A stretch of 64,000 nt of DNA from Idiomarinaceae bacterium HL-53 (GCA_001458075.1 LN899469.1:2144659-2208658), one strand, 5' to 3'; shown: positions 7,670 through 14,223, counted from the first letter of the stretch. The notes: a model not told the origin generated them from the sequence alone. Numbers and translations: made by a program.

Positions 7670-7778
7670 CTATAAGTCTTCTTTAAGTCATCTCTAAGCC
7701 TACTTTAAGTTATCTATAAGTAGACTATAAGTCTTATCTATTATTAATTAATAACAATAAGTAAAGACTATAAGTCTT
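7670..7778 (+). repeat. 11-bp iteron-like tandem array
   Basis: Six head-to-tail 11-bp units start at 7670, 7681, 7692, 7703, 7714 and 7725, with consensus CTWTAAGTCWT. Units 1 and 6 are identical (CTATAAGTCTT), and a further exact copy lies at 7768-7778 after a 25-bp AT-rich tract. A related CTTTAAGATAA is at 7650-7660. An 11-bp period places every unit on about the same face of the helix. This is the form of a plasmid-type iteron origin or of a cooperative repressor site. Confidence 0.75.
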
Positions 7779-7779
7779 A

Positions 7780-7842
7780 CTACTGGTAGACCTAAAGCCA
7801 GTACTGAGTGCCTTAAAGCTGATACTTTAGGTAGTCCAGTAG
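7780..7842. repeat. 18-bp imperfect inverted repeat
   Basis: CTACTGGTAGACCTAAAG (7780-7797) pairs with CTTTAGGTAGTCCAGTAG (7825-7842) at 15 of 18 positions. The three mismatches are grouped in the middle, and the loop is 27 bases. It begins two bases after the last iteron copy. It could form a DNA cruciform or an RNA stem with an internal bulge. Confidence 0.6.
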
Positions 7843-7995
7843 CTGCCTGTAATCGACCTCTCAAGGTAGGTTGTACTGATTAGACGACACACACTACAAC
7901 ACCAGCTTAGCGTGTATCTTAGCGCCAGCTCGAAGTGCTCATTTCGTCTGTAATTTAATCAGTGTTACCTCCCCTATGACCTCCTAAGAATACTA

Positions 7996-8043
7996 AGCCC
8001 TGACACCGCGTCTGACATGATGCCGTGTTGGGGCTTTTTTTTT
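7996..8043 (+). terminator. strong rho-independent terminator without an upstream gene
   Basis: AGCCCTGACAC (7996-8006) pairs with GTGTTGGGGCT (8025-8035), with G-T wobbles, and is followed by nine T residues. The nearest upstream plus-strand gene ends 610 bases earlier. It either ends the recombinase transcript after a very long trailer or ends a non-coding RNA made from this segment. Confidence 0.75.
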
Positions 8044-8130
8044 CGCTCCTGTATAAAAAACGTACATTCACACTAGCTACTCATTAATGATTTATACTCA
8101 TAAGTCACTGTATTTAAAAGATTAAATGTA

Positions 8131-8158
8131 TTGACTGTATGTGAGTCATGTAGATAAT
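8131..8158 (+). promoter_or_regulatory. promoter of the 67-residue protein gene
   Basis: TTGACT (8131-8136), a 16-base spacer and GATAAT (8153-8158) match consensus at four or five of six positions each, 39 bases ahead of the ATG. The spacer holds TGAGTCAT (8142-8149), a near match to the TGGGTCAC end repeats. Confidence 0.6.
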
Positions 8159-8197
8159 TAATCGTCTCTATCATAACAACGAACTAAAGAGGCACCC

Positions 8198-8401
8198 ATG
8201 AGTTCACAGCTACACCATCTTAACGCCACCATTGATGACTTAATGACCGCTTATGATTATGACTACAAAGCCTTAGCGCGTGAATACAGCGAACAACCTG
8301 AAGCACTTGAAGACCTGCTACGCGCAATGGATGACTTACAACAAGTTGTCGATGCGGCCAAGACTACGTTCAGCTTTGAGACGATCTGTAGGCCGCTATA
8401 A
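8198..8401 (+). CDS. small acidic protein of unknown function
   Basis: I do not recognise this 67-residue protein. It is acidic and predicted almost wholly helical, with no signal peptide or membrane segment (MSSQLHHLNATIDDLMTAYD at the start). A good promoter sits upstream and AAAGAGG precedes the ATG, so expression is plausible. It is followed by a hairpin and then the KilA-N gene. Small acidic proteins at this position in mobile elements are often regulators or inhibitors, but nothing in the sequence proves that. The last 24 bases of the gene include a 14-bp sequence shared with the region just after the serine recombinase gene. Confidence 0.6.
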   Translation: MSSQLHHLNATIDDLMTAYDYDYKALAREYSEQPEALEDLLRAMDDLQQVVDAAKTTFSFETICRPL

Positions 8402-8422
8402 GACCACTCAGAACTAAAACAC

Positions 8423-8458
8423 GCCTCAGTGACTCAAAGTGGTTACTGGGGCTTCTCT
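8423..8458 (+). terminator. hairpin between small gene and KilA-N gene
   Basis: GCCTCAGTGAC (8423-8433) pairs, with wobbles, with GTTACTGGGGC (8442-8452), followed by TTCTCT. The T-run is poor, so it probably attenuates rather than stops transcription. Confidence 0.45.
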
Positions 8459-8492
8459 AATTGCCTCCTTGTCCAGCATAAGGAGTAACAAC

Positions 8493-9071
8493 ATGAAATT
8501 AGAAGTCACTATAACCTTTGAAGGTACTACCGCAACTATCACCTCTAACGATGACGGAATGTTCGATCTGAATGACATCTGGCGTGATTTTGATTTACGC
8601 GCAACGCAAGCGCCTAGCCAGTGGCGTGACAAGGTAAAAGCTCATCTGGTTAGCTCTGCAAATTTGCAGACCATAAATGGACGAGGCGGTAAGACGTTAG
8701 CAACACTGGATGCGCTCTACGCATACGCCATGTGGGTAGACGTTAAATTCTATATGGTAGTTGTCGCTGCGTTTTCTGCGTTAACACGCGGTGACACTGA
8801 GGAAGCGCAACGTATCGCTAATATGTGTGTGGACTTACGAGAGTCACTACGCGCCACGCACGAAGAAACTACTGACCAGATACGTGTCTCTGCTCGCTCA
8901 GGTAAGTTAGGTATGCACGAGCAACACGGCCATACCAATATCATGCGGCTTATCTGTAAACGTGCCACTGGCTTGAACCCTAACGAGTTCCAGAAGAAGT
9001 ACGGCCTGCGCCCACGTGACGCTATGGCGTTCGTACAAAACTTGAGCGCTATGGAAATATCCATACCGTAA
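8493..9071 (+). CDS. KilA-N domain protein (probably frameshifted)
   Basis: A 192-residue protein with an N-terminal KilA-N domain (about residues 22-95): LNDIWRDF, APSQWRDKVKAHL, and then LQTINGRGGKTLATLDALYAYAMWVD. KilA-N is a DNA-binding module of phage regulators and antirepressors. The ATG at 8493 follows AAGGAG; an upstream in-frame ATG at 8439 has none. The frame stops at 9071, but the -1 frame continues to 9175 with a second copy of the same KilA-N core, so the intact gene probably encoded two KilA-N modules. As it stands the product keeps only the first. A role in controlling the island is inferred from the family. Confidence 0.75.
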   Translation: MKLEVTITFEGTTATITSNDDGMFDLNDIWRDFDLRATQAPSQWRDKVKAHLVSSANLQTINGRGGKTLATLDALYAYAMWVDVKFYMVVVAAFSALTRGDTEEAQRIANMCVDLRESLRATHEETTDQIRVSARSGKLGMHEQHGHTNIMRLICKRATGLNPNEFQKKYGLRPRDAMAFVQNLSAMEISIP

Positions 9072-9175
9072 ACGGTGACGGTGGTTCAACGTACGGCAAC
9101 AAGAAGGCTCTCTACAACTACGCCGCTTGGGTTGACTACGAGTTCCACGATGCGATGTTCTCAATAGTCTTTTAA
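9035..9175 (+). pseudogene. out-of-frame second KilA-N module
   Basis: Reading the -1 frame from about 9035 gives KLERYGNIHTVNGDGGSTY, then ALYNYAAWVDYEFHDAMF, ending at a TAA at 9173-9175. It aligns with the first module (NLQTINGRGGKT, ALYAYAMWVDVKFY). The frames meet at a run of four A residues in GTACAAAACTTG, so one gained or lost base would join them. No start codon or ribosome-binding site serves this part alone. Confidence 0.6.
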
Positions 9176-9201
9176 TTCACCTCAAACGAACACTTCACAT
9201 T

Positions 9202-9229
9202 AAGGCTCGTTTCGGTAGAGCCTTCTTGC
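9202..9229 (+). terminator. hairpin after the KilA-N region
   Basis: AAGGCTC (9202-9208) pairs with GAGCCTT (9218-9224) across nine bases. The following TCTTGC is only weakly T-rich. It is the likely transcription end of the rightmost island genes. Confidence 0.5.
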
Positions 9230-9268
9230 TCCCTGTATTAAAAAATTTAGCCCATATACAGTTATAAA

Positions 9269-9300
9269 TGAGTCATTGTCTGGGTCACTTTTAGGGTCAC
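9269..9300 (+). repeat. TGGGTCAC repeats at 12-bp period (right arm sites)
   Basis: TGGGTCAC at 9281-9288 and AGGGTCAC at 9293-9300 are 12 bases apart, and a weaker TGAGTCAT sits 12 bases earlier at 9269-9276. This mirrors the triple array at the left end in motif, period and orientation. Confidence 0.65.
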
Positions 9301-9360
9301 CTTATCGCTATTCACTTCTTCTACACCCCGTATTTATTGGCTTTAGCCTGCATCCAGACT

Positions 9361-9416
9361 GCACTGTCATGGGGTGTCAGGGGTCGGAGGTTCAAATCCT
9401 CTCACGCCGACCAATT
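9361..9416 (+). repeat. attR, 56-bp copy of the tRNA-Pro 3' part
   Basis: Identical to 3891-3946. It lacks the acceptor 5' strand and D arm, so it is not a functional tRNA. It marks the right boundary of the island; chromosomal sequence resumes at 9417. Confidence 0.95.
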
Positions 9417-9474
9417 TTTCCACTTCCAGATTTTATCTGCTATTCTCTGCTTTTATTTTTCAATAGAGCGATTC

Positions 9475-9759
9475 ATGAATAACGCCTTTTTCCGCAGACA
9501 ATTCAGTTTTGTTCAGAACAAACTCAAAGAAGCCAATCGCCAAGGTATTTTTCAGCGTGCATTGGCGTGGTTGTTACTTGGATTTATGCTGGTGATCGGA
9601 CTGACGATCTTTGTGTTTATGCTGCTGCTAAGTTGGTTGCTTATTCCGCTTTATCTCTGGCGCCAGCGTCAATTTATAAAACGGTCACAAGCAAGAACAA
9701 CGCAAAGCAGCGAAGGGCAAACAATTGAAGCGGAAGTTATTAGTAAACGCGAAGACTAA
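9475..9759 (+). CDS. small membrane protein of unknown function
   Basis: A 94-residue protein starting MNNAFFRRQFSFVQNKLKEA. Residues 27-62 form one long or two short hydrophobic segments (LLLGFMLVIGLTIFVFMLLL, then LLIPLYLW), followed by a basic stretch and a charged tail. It is predicted to be an inner-membrane protein with no family I recognise. An open frame extends upstream to 9337, but that part crosses attR and reads tRNA sequence, so the ATG at 9475 is chosen. It is the first chromosomal gene after the island, and before integration it lay directly behind tRNA-Pro. Its 3' end overlaps the convergent gene by three bases. Confidence 0.65.
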   Translation: MNNAFFRRQFSFVQNKLKEANRQGIFQRALAWLLLGFMLVIGLTIFVFMLLLSWLLIPLYLWRQRQFIKRSQARTTQSSEGQTIEAEVISKRED

Positions 9760-9977
9760 CGGTCGCGTAAGCCGTCGATTTCATTGCGTAGCTGATAAGT
9801 TTTATCGGTAACGAGGGTTTCGAGTGTTTTTACCCGTTCTTTCAGAGCCTGTACTTCCGACTCTAAACGCTCAACCTCAGGTTGATACCCTTCATTTTTG
9901 CTCTTTTTATGCGCCTTAAACATTTCGCCTAATATTGCTGCAATCACAATAACGGCGATCATCGTAAATAAATCCAT
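9756..9977 (-). CDS. small membrane/coiled-coil protein, PspB-like layout
   Basis: A 73-residue protein starting MDLFTMIAVIVIAAILGEMF: an N-terminal transmembrane segment, a short basic linker and a C-terminal coiled coil (VERLESEVQALKERVKTLET). The layout, and a short stretch (ALKERVKTLETLV), resemble the PspB gene at 39488-39730 (RLKDRVRTLERIL). It may be a PspB paralogue, but similarity is limited to the coiled coil. The upstream in-frame ATG at 10043 falls inside the ltaE gene, so the internal ATG at 9977 is preferred. Confidence 0.6.
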   Translation of the reverse strand: MDLFTMIAVIVIAAILGEMFKAHKKSKNEGYQPEVERLESEVQALKERVKTLETLVTDKTYQLRNEIDGLRDR

Positions 9978-10008
9978 CAATCCCCCCAAAACAATGTCGC
10001 TTTCTAGT

Positions 10009-11028
10009 TTAACTGATCTCGCCCAGACTAGACTGTATGACATTGATTATACGCTCAATATGCGTCGGCTCGATATTCAGATGTGTAACTAATCGTTTCC
10101 GAATACCCTGCTGAGGAATAAGGATCCCCTCCCTCAGGCATGCATTAGCAACACGATGTGCACTCTCTTCGTCGGCAAACTCTACATACACCATATTCGT
10201 ACCTGTGTACTCAACAGACAACGTAGGCGTTTGTTGCAAGCCCTCAAAAAGCGCGAATGCGTGCGCATGATCAACTTCAAGACGCTCAACATGAGCGTCT
10301 AATGCATGGTTCATAGCTGCAGCCAAAATTCCAGCTTGGCGCATGCCGCCGCCTGTCATTTTACGCCATCTGCGTGCTTTTCTAATAAAGCCTTCGTTGC
10401 CCACCAGCACAGAGCCCACCGGGCAACCTAAACCTTTTGAGAAACACACACTAACCGAATCTGCGTGTGCTGTGAGTTCCTCAACAGTATGCCCGCTCGC
10501 AACGCTTGCGTTAAAAATGCGTGCGCCATCAATATGCAAACTAAGTTGACTCGACCGCGCAACCTCAGCAACTTCCTTTTGCCAGGATAGAGGCACCACT
10601 TTACCTACATGTGTATTCTCGAGCGCAATTAGTTTTGATACCGGGAAGTGAGGATCGTCGGGTTTAATTCTTTTCTTAAGTAATGCAAGAGAAAAGGTAC
10701 CGTCCCTATCGAGTTCGATCGTTTGCGGTACGATTCCGCCAAGCGCAGCAGCCCCGCCTGCCTCATAGCGATAGGTGTGATACTCCTGACCAACAATGTA
10801 CTCCTCCCCACGCCCACAATGAGCTAACAAGGCGCACAAATTGCTTTGCGTTCCAGTTGGAAAGAGAAGTGCTGCGTCCTTTTTAAAGCGCTCTGCAACG
10901 CGCTCTTCTAAGCGATTGATACTAGGATCGTCGCCAAACACATCATCGCCAACTTCTGCGCGCGACATTATTTCGCGCATTTGAGCGGTGGGGTGAGTGA
11001 CCGTATCACTCCTAAGATCTATGTACAT
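10009..11028 (-). CDS. ltaE: low-specificity L-threonine aldolase
   Basis: A PLP-dependent cytosolic enzyme that cleaves L-threonine and L-allo-threonine to glycine and acetaldehyde. The 339-residue form starts MYIDLRSDTVTHPT, the usual N-terminus of the family; the longer frame from 11082 would overlap the preceding gene. Visible motifs are GDDVFGDDPSINRLEE, LFPTGTQSNLCAL, the aspartate-containing HIDGARIFNA, and the PLP lysine in SVCFSKGLGCPVGS. Length matches the family (E. coli 333). It lies 19 bases after the TraF-like gene on the same strand and may be cotranscribed, although no functional link is evident. Confidence 0.93.
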   Translation of the reverse strand: MYIDLRSDTVTHPTAQMREIMSRAEVGDDVFGDDPSINRLEERVAERFKKDAALLFPTGTQSNLCALLAHCGRGEEYIVGQEYHTYRYEAGGAAALGGIVPQTIELDRDGTFSLALLKKRIKPDDPHFPVSKLIALENTHVGKVVPLSWQKEVAEVARSSQLSLHIDGARIFNASVASGHTVEELTAHADSVSVCFSKGLGCPVGSVLVGNEGFIRKARRWRKMTGGGMRQAGILAAAMNHALDAHVERLEVDHAHAFALFEGLQQTPTLSVEYTGTNMVYVEFADEESAHRVANACLREGILIPQQGIRKRLVTHLNIEPTHIERIINVIQSSLGEIS

Positions 11029-11047
11029 ATAACATCCCAATTCCAAC

Positions 11048-12265
11048 TTAGAACGTAAACGCGAACTGCAAACCTGCGCCAAAATTATTCTCGTCGGTAT
11101 ACACAGCGTTTATATTTAAATGAACCCGACCGAACGGCGACAAGCCAATGCCCGCGGTGTAAGCATCATCAAACGTCCCTTCTAAATCATGCCGGTAACC
11201 AATGCGGAGTTGTGCATTACGAAACAAATCAAATTCGATACCAGCGCGCGCGAACTGATGCTCGATTTCTTCTCCAAATAATTGTTGTTGGCTGGCCTCG
11301 CTTAATTGTAAATAACGGGTTGGGGTCAGATCTACATCAAGCGCAAAGGCAAAAAATCGGCTGTTGAATCCGAAGCCAGCCGTGGCACTCGGTTCAAATT
11401 CATATTCAAGCGTGAGCGGAACACCGGGATTAAAGAGCTGAATAGGCCCTGCACTCAGCTCTTGCGAAATTAAATTTCGCGCCACTAAGCCAACGCTCCA
11501 ACGTGCGTTGGAGTAAGTTACGCCCACATCCACATTCGAAAAACTATCGTCGTTCGAATAGTTTTGTGAATCGTAGTCATCCTCATCGAAGTCATCAATA
11601 GTGGCAGCGTAGGCAAAGGTGTCAACACGCTGTAATTTAGGCGTCACCCCCAAGGCAAGCTCATTACCTGCAAGTTCAAAACGCTTTGCCAACACAAGCC
11701 CGAAATCCGTCACTGCATTCCCAATCACAAGTGCCGTACTCGCAAGGCCATCAAGCGCATCTATCGAGGTCGCATTGGCGATTAACGCCAAATCTGACTC
11801 ATTGAGCCGAGGTCCGGTAAGAAGATTTACGCGAGAATTTACGTAAATAGCAGAAGAAAGAAACGAGGTCGGGATCGCAAGTTTGGCGTATACGGTTCCG
11901 TCAAGCGTGAGGTCACCCTCGATATTGACAAATGAAGCAGTAAGATTCGCCCGAGCTTGTTCAAGTGTTGCCGCATCTACACTATTTTCCAATGCCTGCT
12001 CAAACGCATCATAATCGGCTTGAAACTGATCAAGACTATCCACGAGATCGTCACTATCAGCGACTTCAATGCCTAACGAAGGAAATACGATGCCAATATG
12101 GTCTCTATCTTCAAACCGAGCCATTAACGCAGGATTCAAAAAACCAGCTTGCGTGTAATTACCATTCGCCACCCCCGCGCCGCCCATTGCTAGACTCCGC
12201 GTTTCCGCATGCGCGGTACCCACCAAACTCAACGCCACCGCGAGCGCCACCAAATGTTTTTTCAT
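11048..12265 (-). CDS. TraF-like outer-membrane protein (TraF_2 family)
   Basis: A 405-residue exported protein with signal peptide MKKHLVALAVALSLVGTAHA. The mature N-terminus reads ETRSLAMGGAGVANGNYTQAGFLNPALMA, the signature of the conjugal-transfer TraF_2 family. The alternation of polar and hydrophobic residues through the C-terminal half, ending in a phenylalanine (LQFAFTF), indicates an outer-membrane beta-barrel. The name comes from homology to a plasmid protein; no conjugation genes are nearby, and chromosomal members are common in marine gammaproteobacteria. GAGGG precedes the ATG at 12265, and an upstream ATG at 12286 would only add seven residues. Function is not known. Confidence 0.8.
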   Translation of the reverse strand: MKKHLVALAVALSLVGTAHAETRSLAMGGAGVANGNYTQAGFLNPALMARFEDRDHIGIVFPSLGIEVADSDDLVDSLDQFQADYDAFEQALENSVDAATLEQARANLTASFVNIEGDLTLDGTVYAKLAIPTSFLSSAIYVNSRVNLLTGPRLNESDLALIANATSIDALDGLASTALVIGNAVTDFGLVLAKRFELAGNELALGVTPKLQRVDTFAYAATIDDFDEDDYDSQNYSNDDSFSNVDVGVTYSNARWSVGLVARNLISQELSAGPIQLFNPGVPLTLEYEFEPSATAGFGFNSRFFAFALDVDLTPTRYLQLSEASQQQLFGEEIEHQFARAGIEFDLFRNAQLRIGYRHDLEGTFDDAYTAGIGLSPFGRVHLNINAVYTDENNFGAGLQFAFTF

Positions 12266-12287
12266 AATCCCTCGCTTAGCAAACAAC

Positions 12288-12803
12288 TCACTGGTTGAGC
12301 CTTGCCGTCTTTTTTGATTCTTGAACTAATTTCACCACAATACTGGTGAGATTTGAGATGTTAAACAGCACCCCAAATACACTTCCAACGAGCGCTGCAT
12401 AAATAAGGCCTAATAACTCTGCAACGATAAACCACTTGCGAATGGCCTCAGCGCTTTTGAGCACAATCGTACCCACCGTAAAAACGAGTGCAGATGCATA
12501 GGCTATAAACAGAATAGCTGGGCTTTCAAGTACGAGCCATTCCCATATACAAAATGCGACATTTATAAACACAAAACCAACTAATACAGGCGTTTGTGTG
12601 TAGCGCAATGAAACAATATTACGGATACTTCCAATGGCTAGTCCGATACCACCCGCGAGTGCGCCTTGCATAAAGAAATGCGCACTCAACAGGCCAAGAG
12701 CTAGAGCGGAAATAATACGGTAATTATTCGCGGTTTCTGCGCGATATGCGATAAAGTTAACAATAAGGGCGCCAGCGCCCAATAGATATACCCAAACGTC
12801 CAT
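12288..12803 (-). CDS. YgjV family inner-membrane protein
   Basis: A 171-residue protein with about six hydrophobic segments and almost no soluble part, beginning MDVWVYLLGAGALIVNFIAYRAE. The short internal motif GGIGLAIGSIRNIVSLRY and the size fit the YgjV inner-membrane family, whose function is unknown. It ends 22 bases before the TraF-like gene on the same strand, so the two may share a transcript. The start codon is well placed; the 42 bases before it separate it from the lipoprotein gene. Confidence 0.75.
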   Translation of the reverse strand: MDVWVYLLGAGALIVNFIAYRAETANNYRIISALALGLLSAHFFMQGALAGGIGLAIGSIRNIVSLRYTQTPVLVGFVFINVAFCIWEWLVLESPAILFIAYASALVFTVGTIVLKSAEAIRKWFIVAELLGLIYAALVGSVFGVLFNISNLTSIVVKLVQESKKTARLNQ

Positions 12804-12845
12804 ATGCTTCTCTGGTCAAAAAAAGGAGCGAACTATAGCAACTCG

Positions 12846-13214
12846 CTAAGAATCGGAAAAGTGTCGCACCTGAAAATCGTAATCCACCACTATTTGTGCA
12901 CGGTCGAACACCACATTCAAGATCGCAAGTCCATTGCGCCCGTCTTCTCGCTGGTAGCGTTCGATATAATGCCAGTAGATATAATCACCACTTTGACTCA
13001 TGCCACGTGGCTGACCAAATCTCGCGGTAATCATACTTTGTGTCGTGGCTCCTCGAACGAGGAATTGCTCAATTTGACTATCAGAATAATCAAAAAGCGA
13101 TTGAGATATTTGAGAATTTTGACGTTGGCTTGGGCGCTCCTCAGGCGTGCTAGTGCAAGCAGTAATACTCAACACGGCAACAAGAGCAAGAAACCAGGAT
13201 AATTTAATGCGCAT
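12846..13214 (-). CDS. small lipoprotein, BamE/SmpA-like domain
   Basis: A 122-residue protein with lipoprotein signal MRIKLSWFLALVAVLSITACTS (lipobox ITAC). The mature region contains GATTQSMITARFGQP and YIYWHYIE, reminiscent of the SmpA/OmlA (BamE-like) fold in which a helix-turn region precedes a small sheet. It is probably periplasmic or anchored to the outer membrane. The ATG at 13214 overlaps the end of the DUF192 gene by 11 bases and has AGGAG upstream, so the two are translationally linked. An upstream ATG at 13250 lies deeper in that gene and would spoil the signal peptide. Confidence 0.72.
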   Translation of the reverse strand: MRIKLSWFLALVAVLSITACTSTPEERPSQRQNSQISQSLFDYSDSQIEQFLVRGATTQSMITARFGQPRGMSQSGDYIYWHYIERYQREDGRNGLAILNVVFDRAQIVVDYDFQVRHFSDS

Positions 13215-13692
13215 GACAGGCTCCTGCAACGAGTTGATCACCAACTTCAATGCCTAATCTCGCGAATTCGCCCGCCGCCATTTCTAATGCCTGATTCACC
13301 AAGTGCTCAGACCGATACGCGGGGCAACTCTGACGTTCACAAGGTTGCATTTGACCTATTTGTCGAATTTCCCCCCGTGTATCAAGATAGGCAATATCAA
13401 GCGGGATAAGCGTGTTGAGCATCCAAAAACCGAGGTAACGCGGGCGCTCATAGATAAATAACATACCTTGGTTTGCCGCCACCGATTCTCGATACATGAG
13501 GCCACGCGCACGTTGCTCTGGTGTGATTGCTAATTCTAACTCTAGATCTACCGATTGCTGTGCTTTCACTAAACAATACGGAAATTGTTCGCCTGAATGA
13601 ACATCGGCTAACTCCTCTGCTTGAGCGAATGAGTTAAAAGAGATACCAAGCGAGAGCCCGACGGCTAGAATGAAACGCAAGATTGACGGCAT
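13204..13692 (-). CDS. exported DUF192 family protein
   Basis: A 162-residue protein with an N-terminal signal sequence (ILRFILAVGLSLGISFNSFAQA). The mature part matches the DUF192 family: ELELAITPEQRARGLMYRESV, then GMLFIYERPRYLGFWMLNTLIPLDIAYLD. Family members are small periplasmic proteins of unknown function. It is the first gene of a pair with the BamE-like lipoprotein, which overlaps its 3' end by 11 bases. The divergent lipoprotein gene at 13807 shares its upstream region. The start at 13692 gives the only sensible signal peptide. Confidence 0.85.
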   Translation of the reverse strand: MPSILRFILAVGLSLGISFNSFAQAEELADVHSGEQFPYCLVKAQQSVDLELELAITPEQRARGLMYRESVAANQGMLFIYERPRYLGFWMLNTLIPLDIAYLDTRGEIRQIGQMQPCERQSCPAYRSEHLVNQALEMAAGEFARLGIEVGDQLVAGACHAH

Positions 13693-13806
13693 ACTGAATT
13701 TACAATCCTCTTCATTAACTGTATTTTTTCAAAGTAGCTTGTGTACACTAACAACGGAACAGCTACAATAGCACAATCATTAAGCGCCTTCGCAAGGATA
13801 ATTATT

Positions 13807-14223
13807 ATGCCAAAGACATGTCCACTCACGCTTTCAAGACCAACGAAAATATTGCTTAGTGGGCTTGTAGTTTGGGGTTTAACAGCATGTGTAGCAACCG
13901 AAGTGCCACAGCGTCCAATTGCAGACACACGCCCCACTGTTCAGTTCCTCGGCGCAGAACAGCCACCAGAACAGATTCGCGTGTACGTGAATGGTTTGGA
14001 GTTTGGCATGGTAAGCGATTTTGATGAACCCGATGAATATCTGAGACTCTTGGCAGGCGCGCAAGCGGTCGAATTAAAGTTTGAAGGCGAGACAATCTTT
14101 TCTACCGAGCTCGAACTAGTGAATGGAGCGCATGAAGTAGTTTATCTCTCTAATCCAACTATCAGTGTTCCTAGTGCTGAAGTAACGGCTCCTGCTTCTA
14201 CTCTTCCTTCTGATAAGCAGTAA
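13807..14223 (+). CDS. predicted lipoprotein of unknown function
   Basis: A 138-residue protein with signal MPKTCPLTLSRPTKILLSGL followed by lipobox LTAC. The mature region is about 100 residues with repeated beta-type stretches (IRVYVNGLEFGMVSDF and VELKFEGETIFSTELEL) and may form a small beta-sandwich; no family is recognised. A low-complexity serine, threonine and proline tail ends it. AAGGAT precedes the ATG at 13807. The 3' end overlaps the convergent kdkA gene by 26 bases. Confidence 0.65.
   Translation: MPKTCPLTLSRPTKILLSGLVVWGLTACVATEVPQRPIADTRPTVQFLGAEQPPEQIRVYVNGLEFGMVSDFDEPDEYLRLLAGAQAVELKFEGETIFSTELELVNGAHEVVYLSNPTISVPSAEVTAPASTLPSDKQ

Larger units (their letters stand above)
7386..8197. 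other. gene-free 0.8-kb segment rich in repeats
   Basis: No open reading frame of credible length is present on either strand. In order it holds ACGATCTG twice (7388-7404), a 9-bp inverted repeat (GAGGCTCTG 7408-7416 with CAGAGCCTC 7454-7462), an 11-bp iteron-like array (7670-7735) with an extra copy at 7768, an AT-rich tract (7736-7760), an 18-bp imperfect inverted repeat (7780-7842), a terminator (7996-8043) and a promoter (8131-8158). The structure suggests a replication or regulatory region rather than decayed genes. Confidence 0.7.
3891..9416. mobile_element. 5.5-kb integrative island in tRNA-Pro
   Basis: The segment is bounded by a perfect 56-bp direct repeat of the tRNA-Pro 3' region and has an integrase immediately inside the left end. 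Contents in order: integrase, a minus-strand operon of an unrecognised protein and a lipoprotein, a serine recombinase, about 0.8 kb of non-coding repeats, a 67-residue protein and a KilA-N protein. Phased TGGGTCAC repeats lie just inside both ends. No phage structural, packaging, replication or conjugation gene is recognisable, so it resembles a satellite or minimal integrative element. Excision would restore one tRNA gene joined to the flank at 9417. Confidence 0.93.

Noticed and set aside
7386-8197. CRISPR array or integron attC site in the repeat-rich segment
   Set aside because: Units are 11 bp and contiguous with no spacers, and no cas genes or integron-type integrase are nearby; the inverted repeat lacks the attC core sites.
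9030-9045. Programmed -1 ribosomal frameshift in the KilA-N gene
   Set aside because: The bases ACAAAAC do not form a true X-XXY-YYZ slippery heptamer and no downstream stimulatory hairpin is seen close by; a simple frameshift mutation is more economical.
9337-9474. Upstream extension of the small membrane protein frame (possible start at 9337)
   Set aside because: This stretch reads through attR, that is tRNA sequence, and shows no protein-like features; the ATG at 9475 begins the plausible protein.
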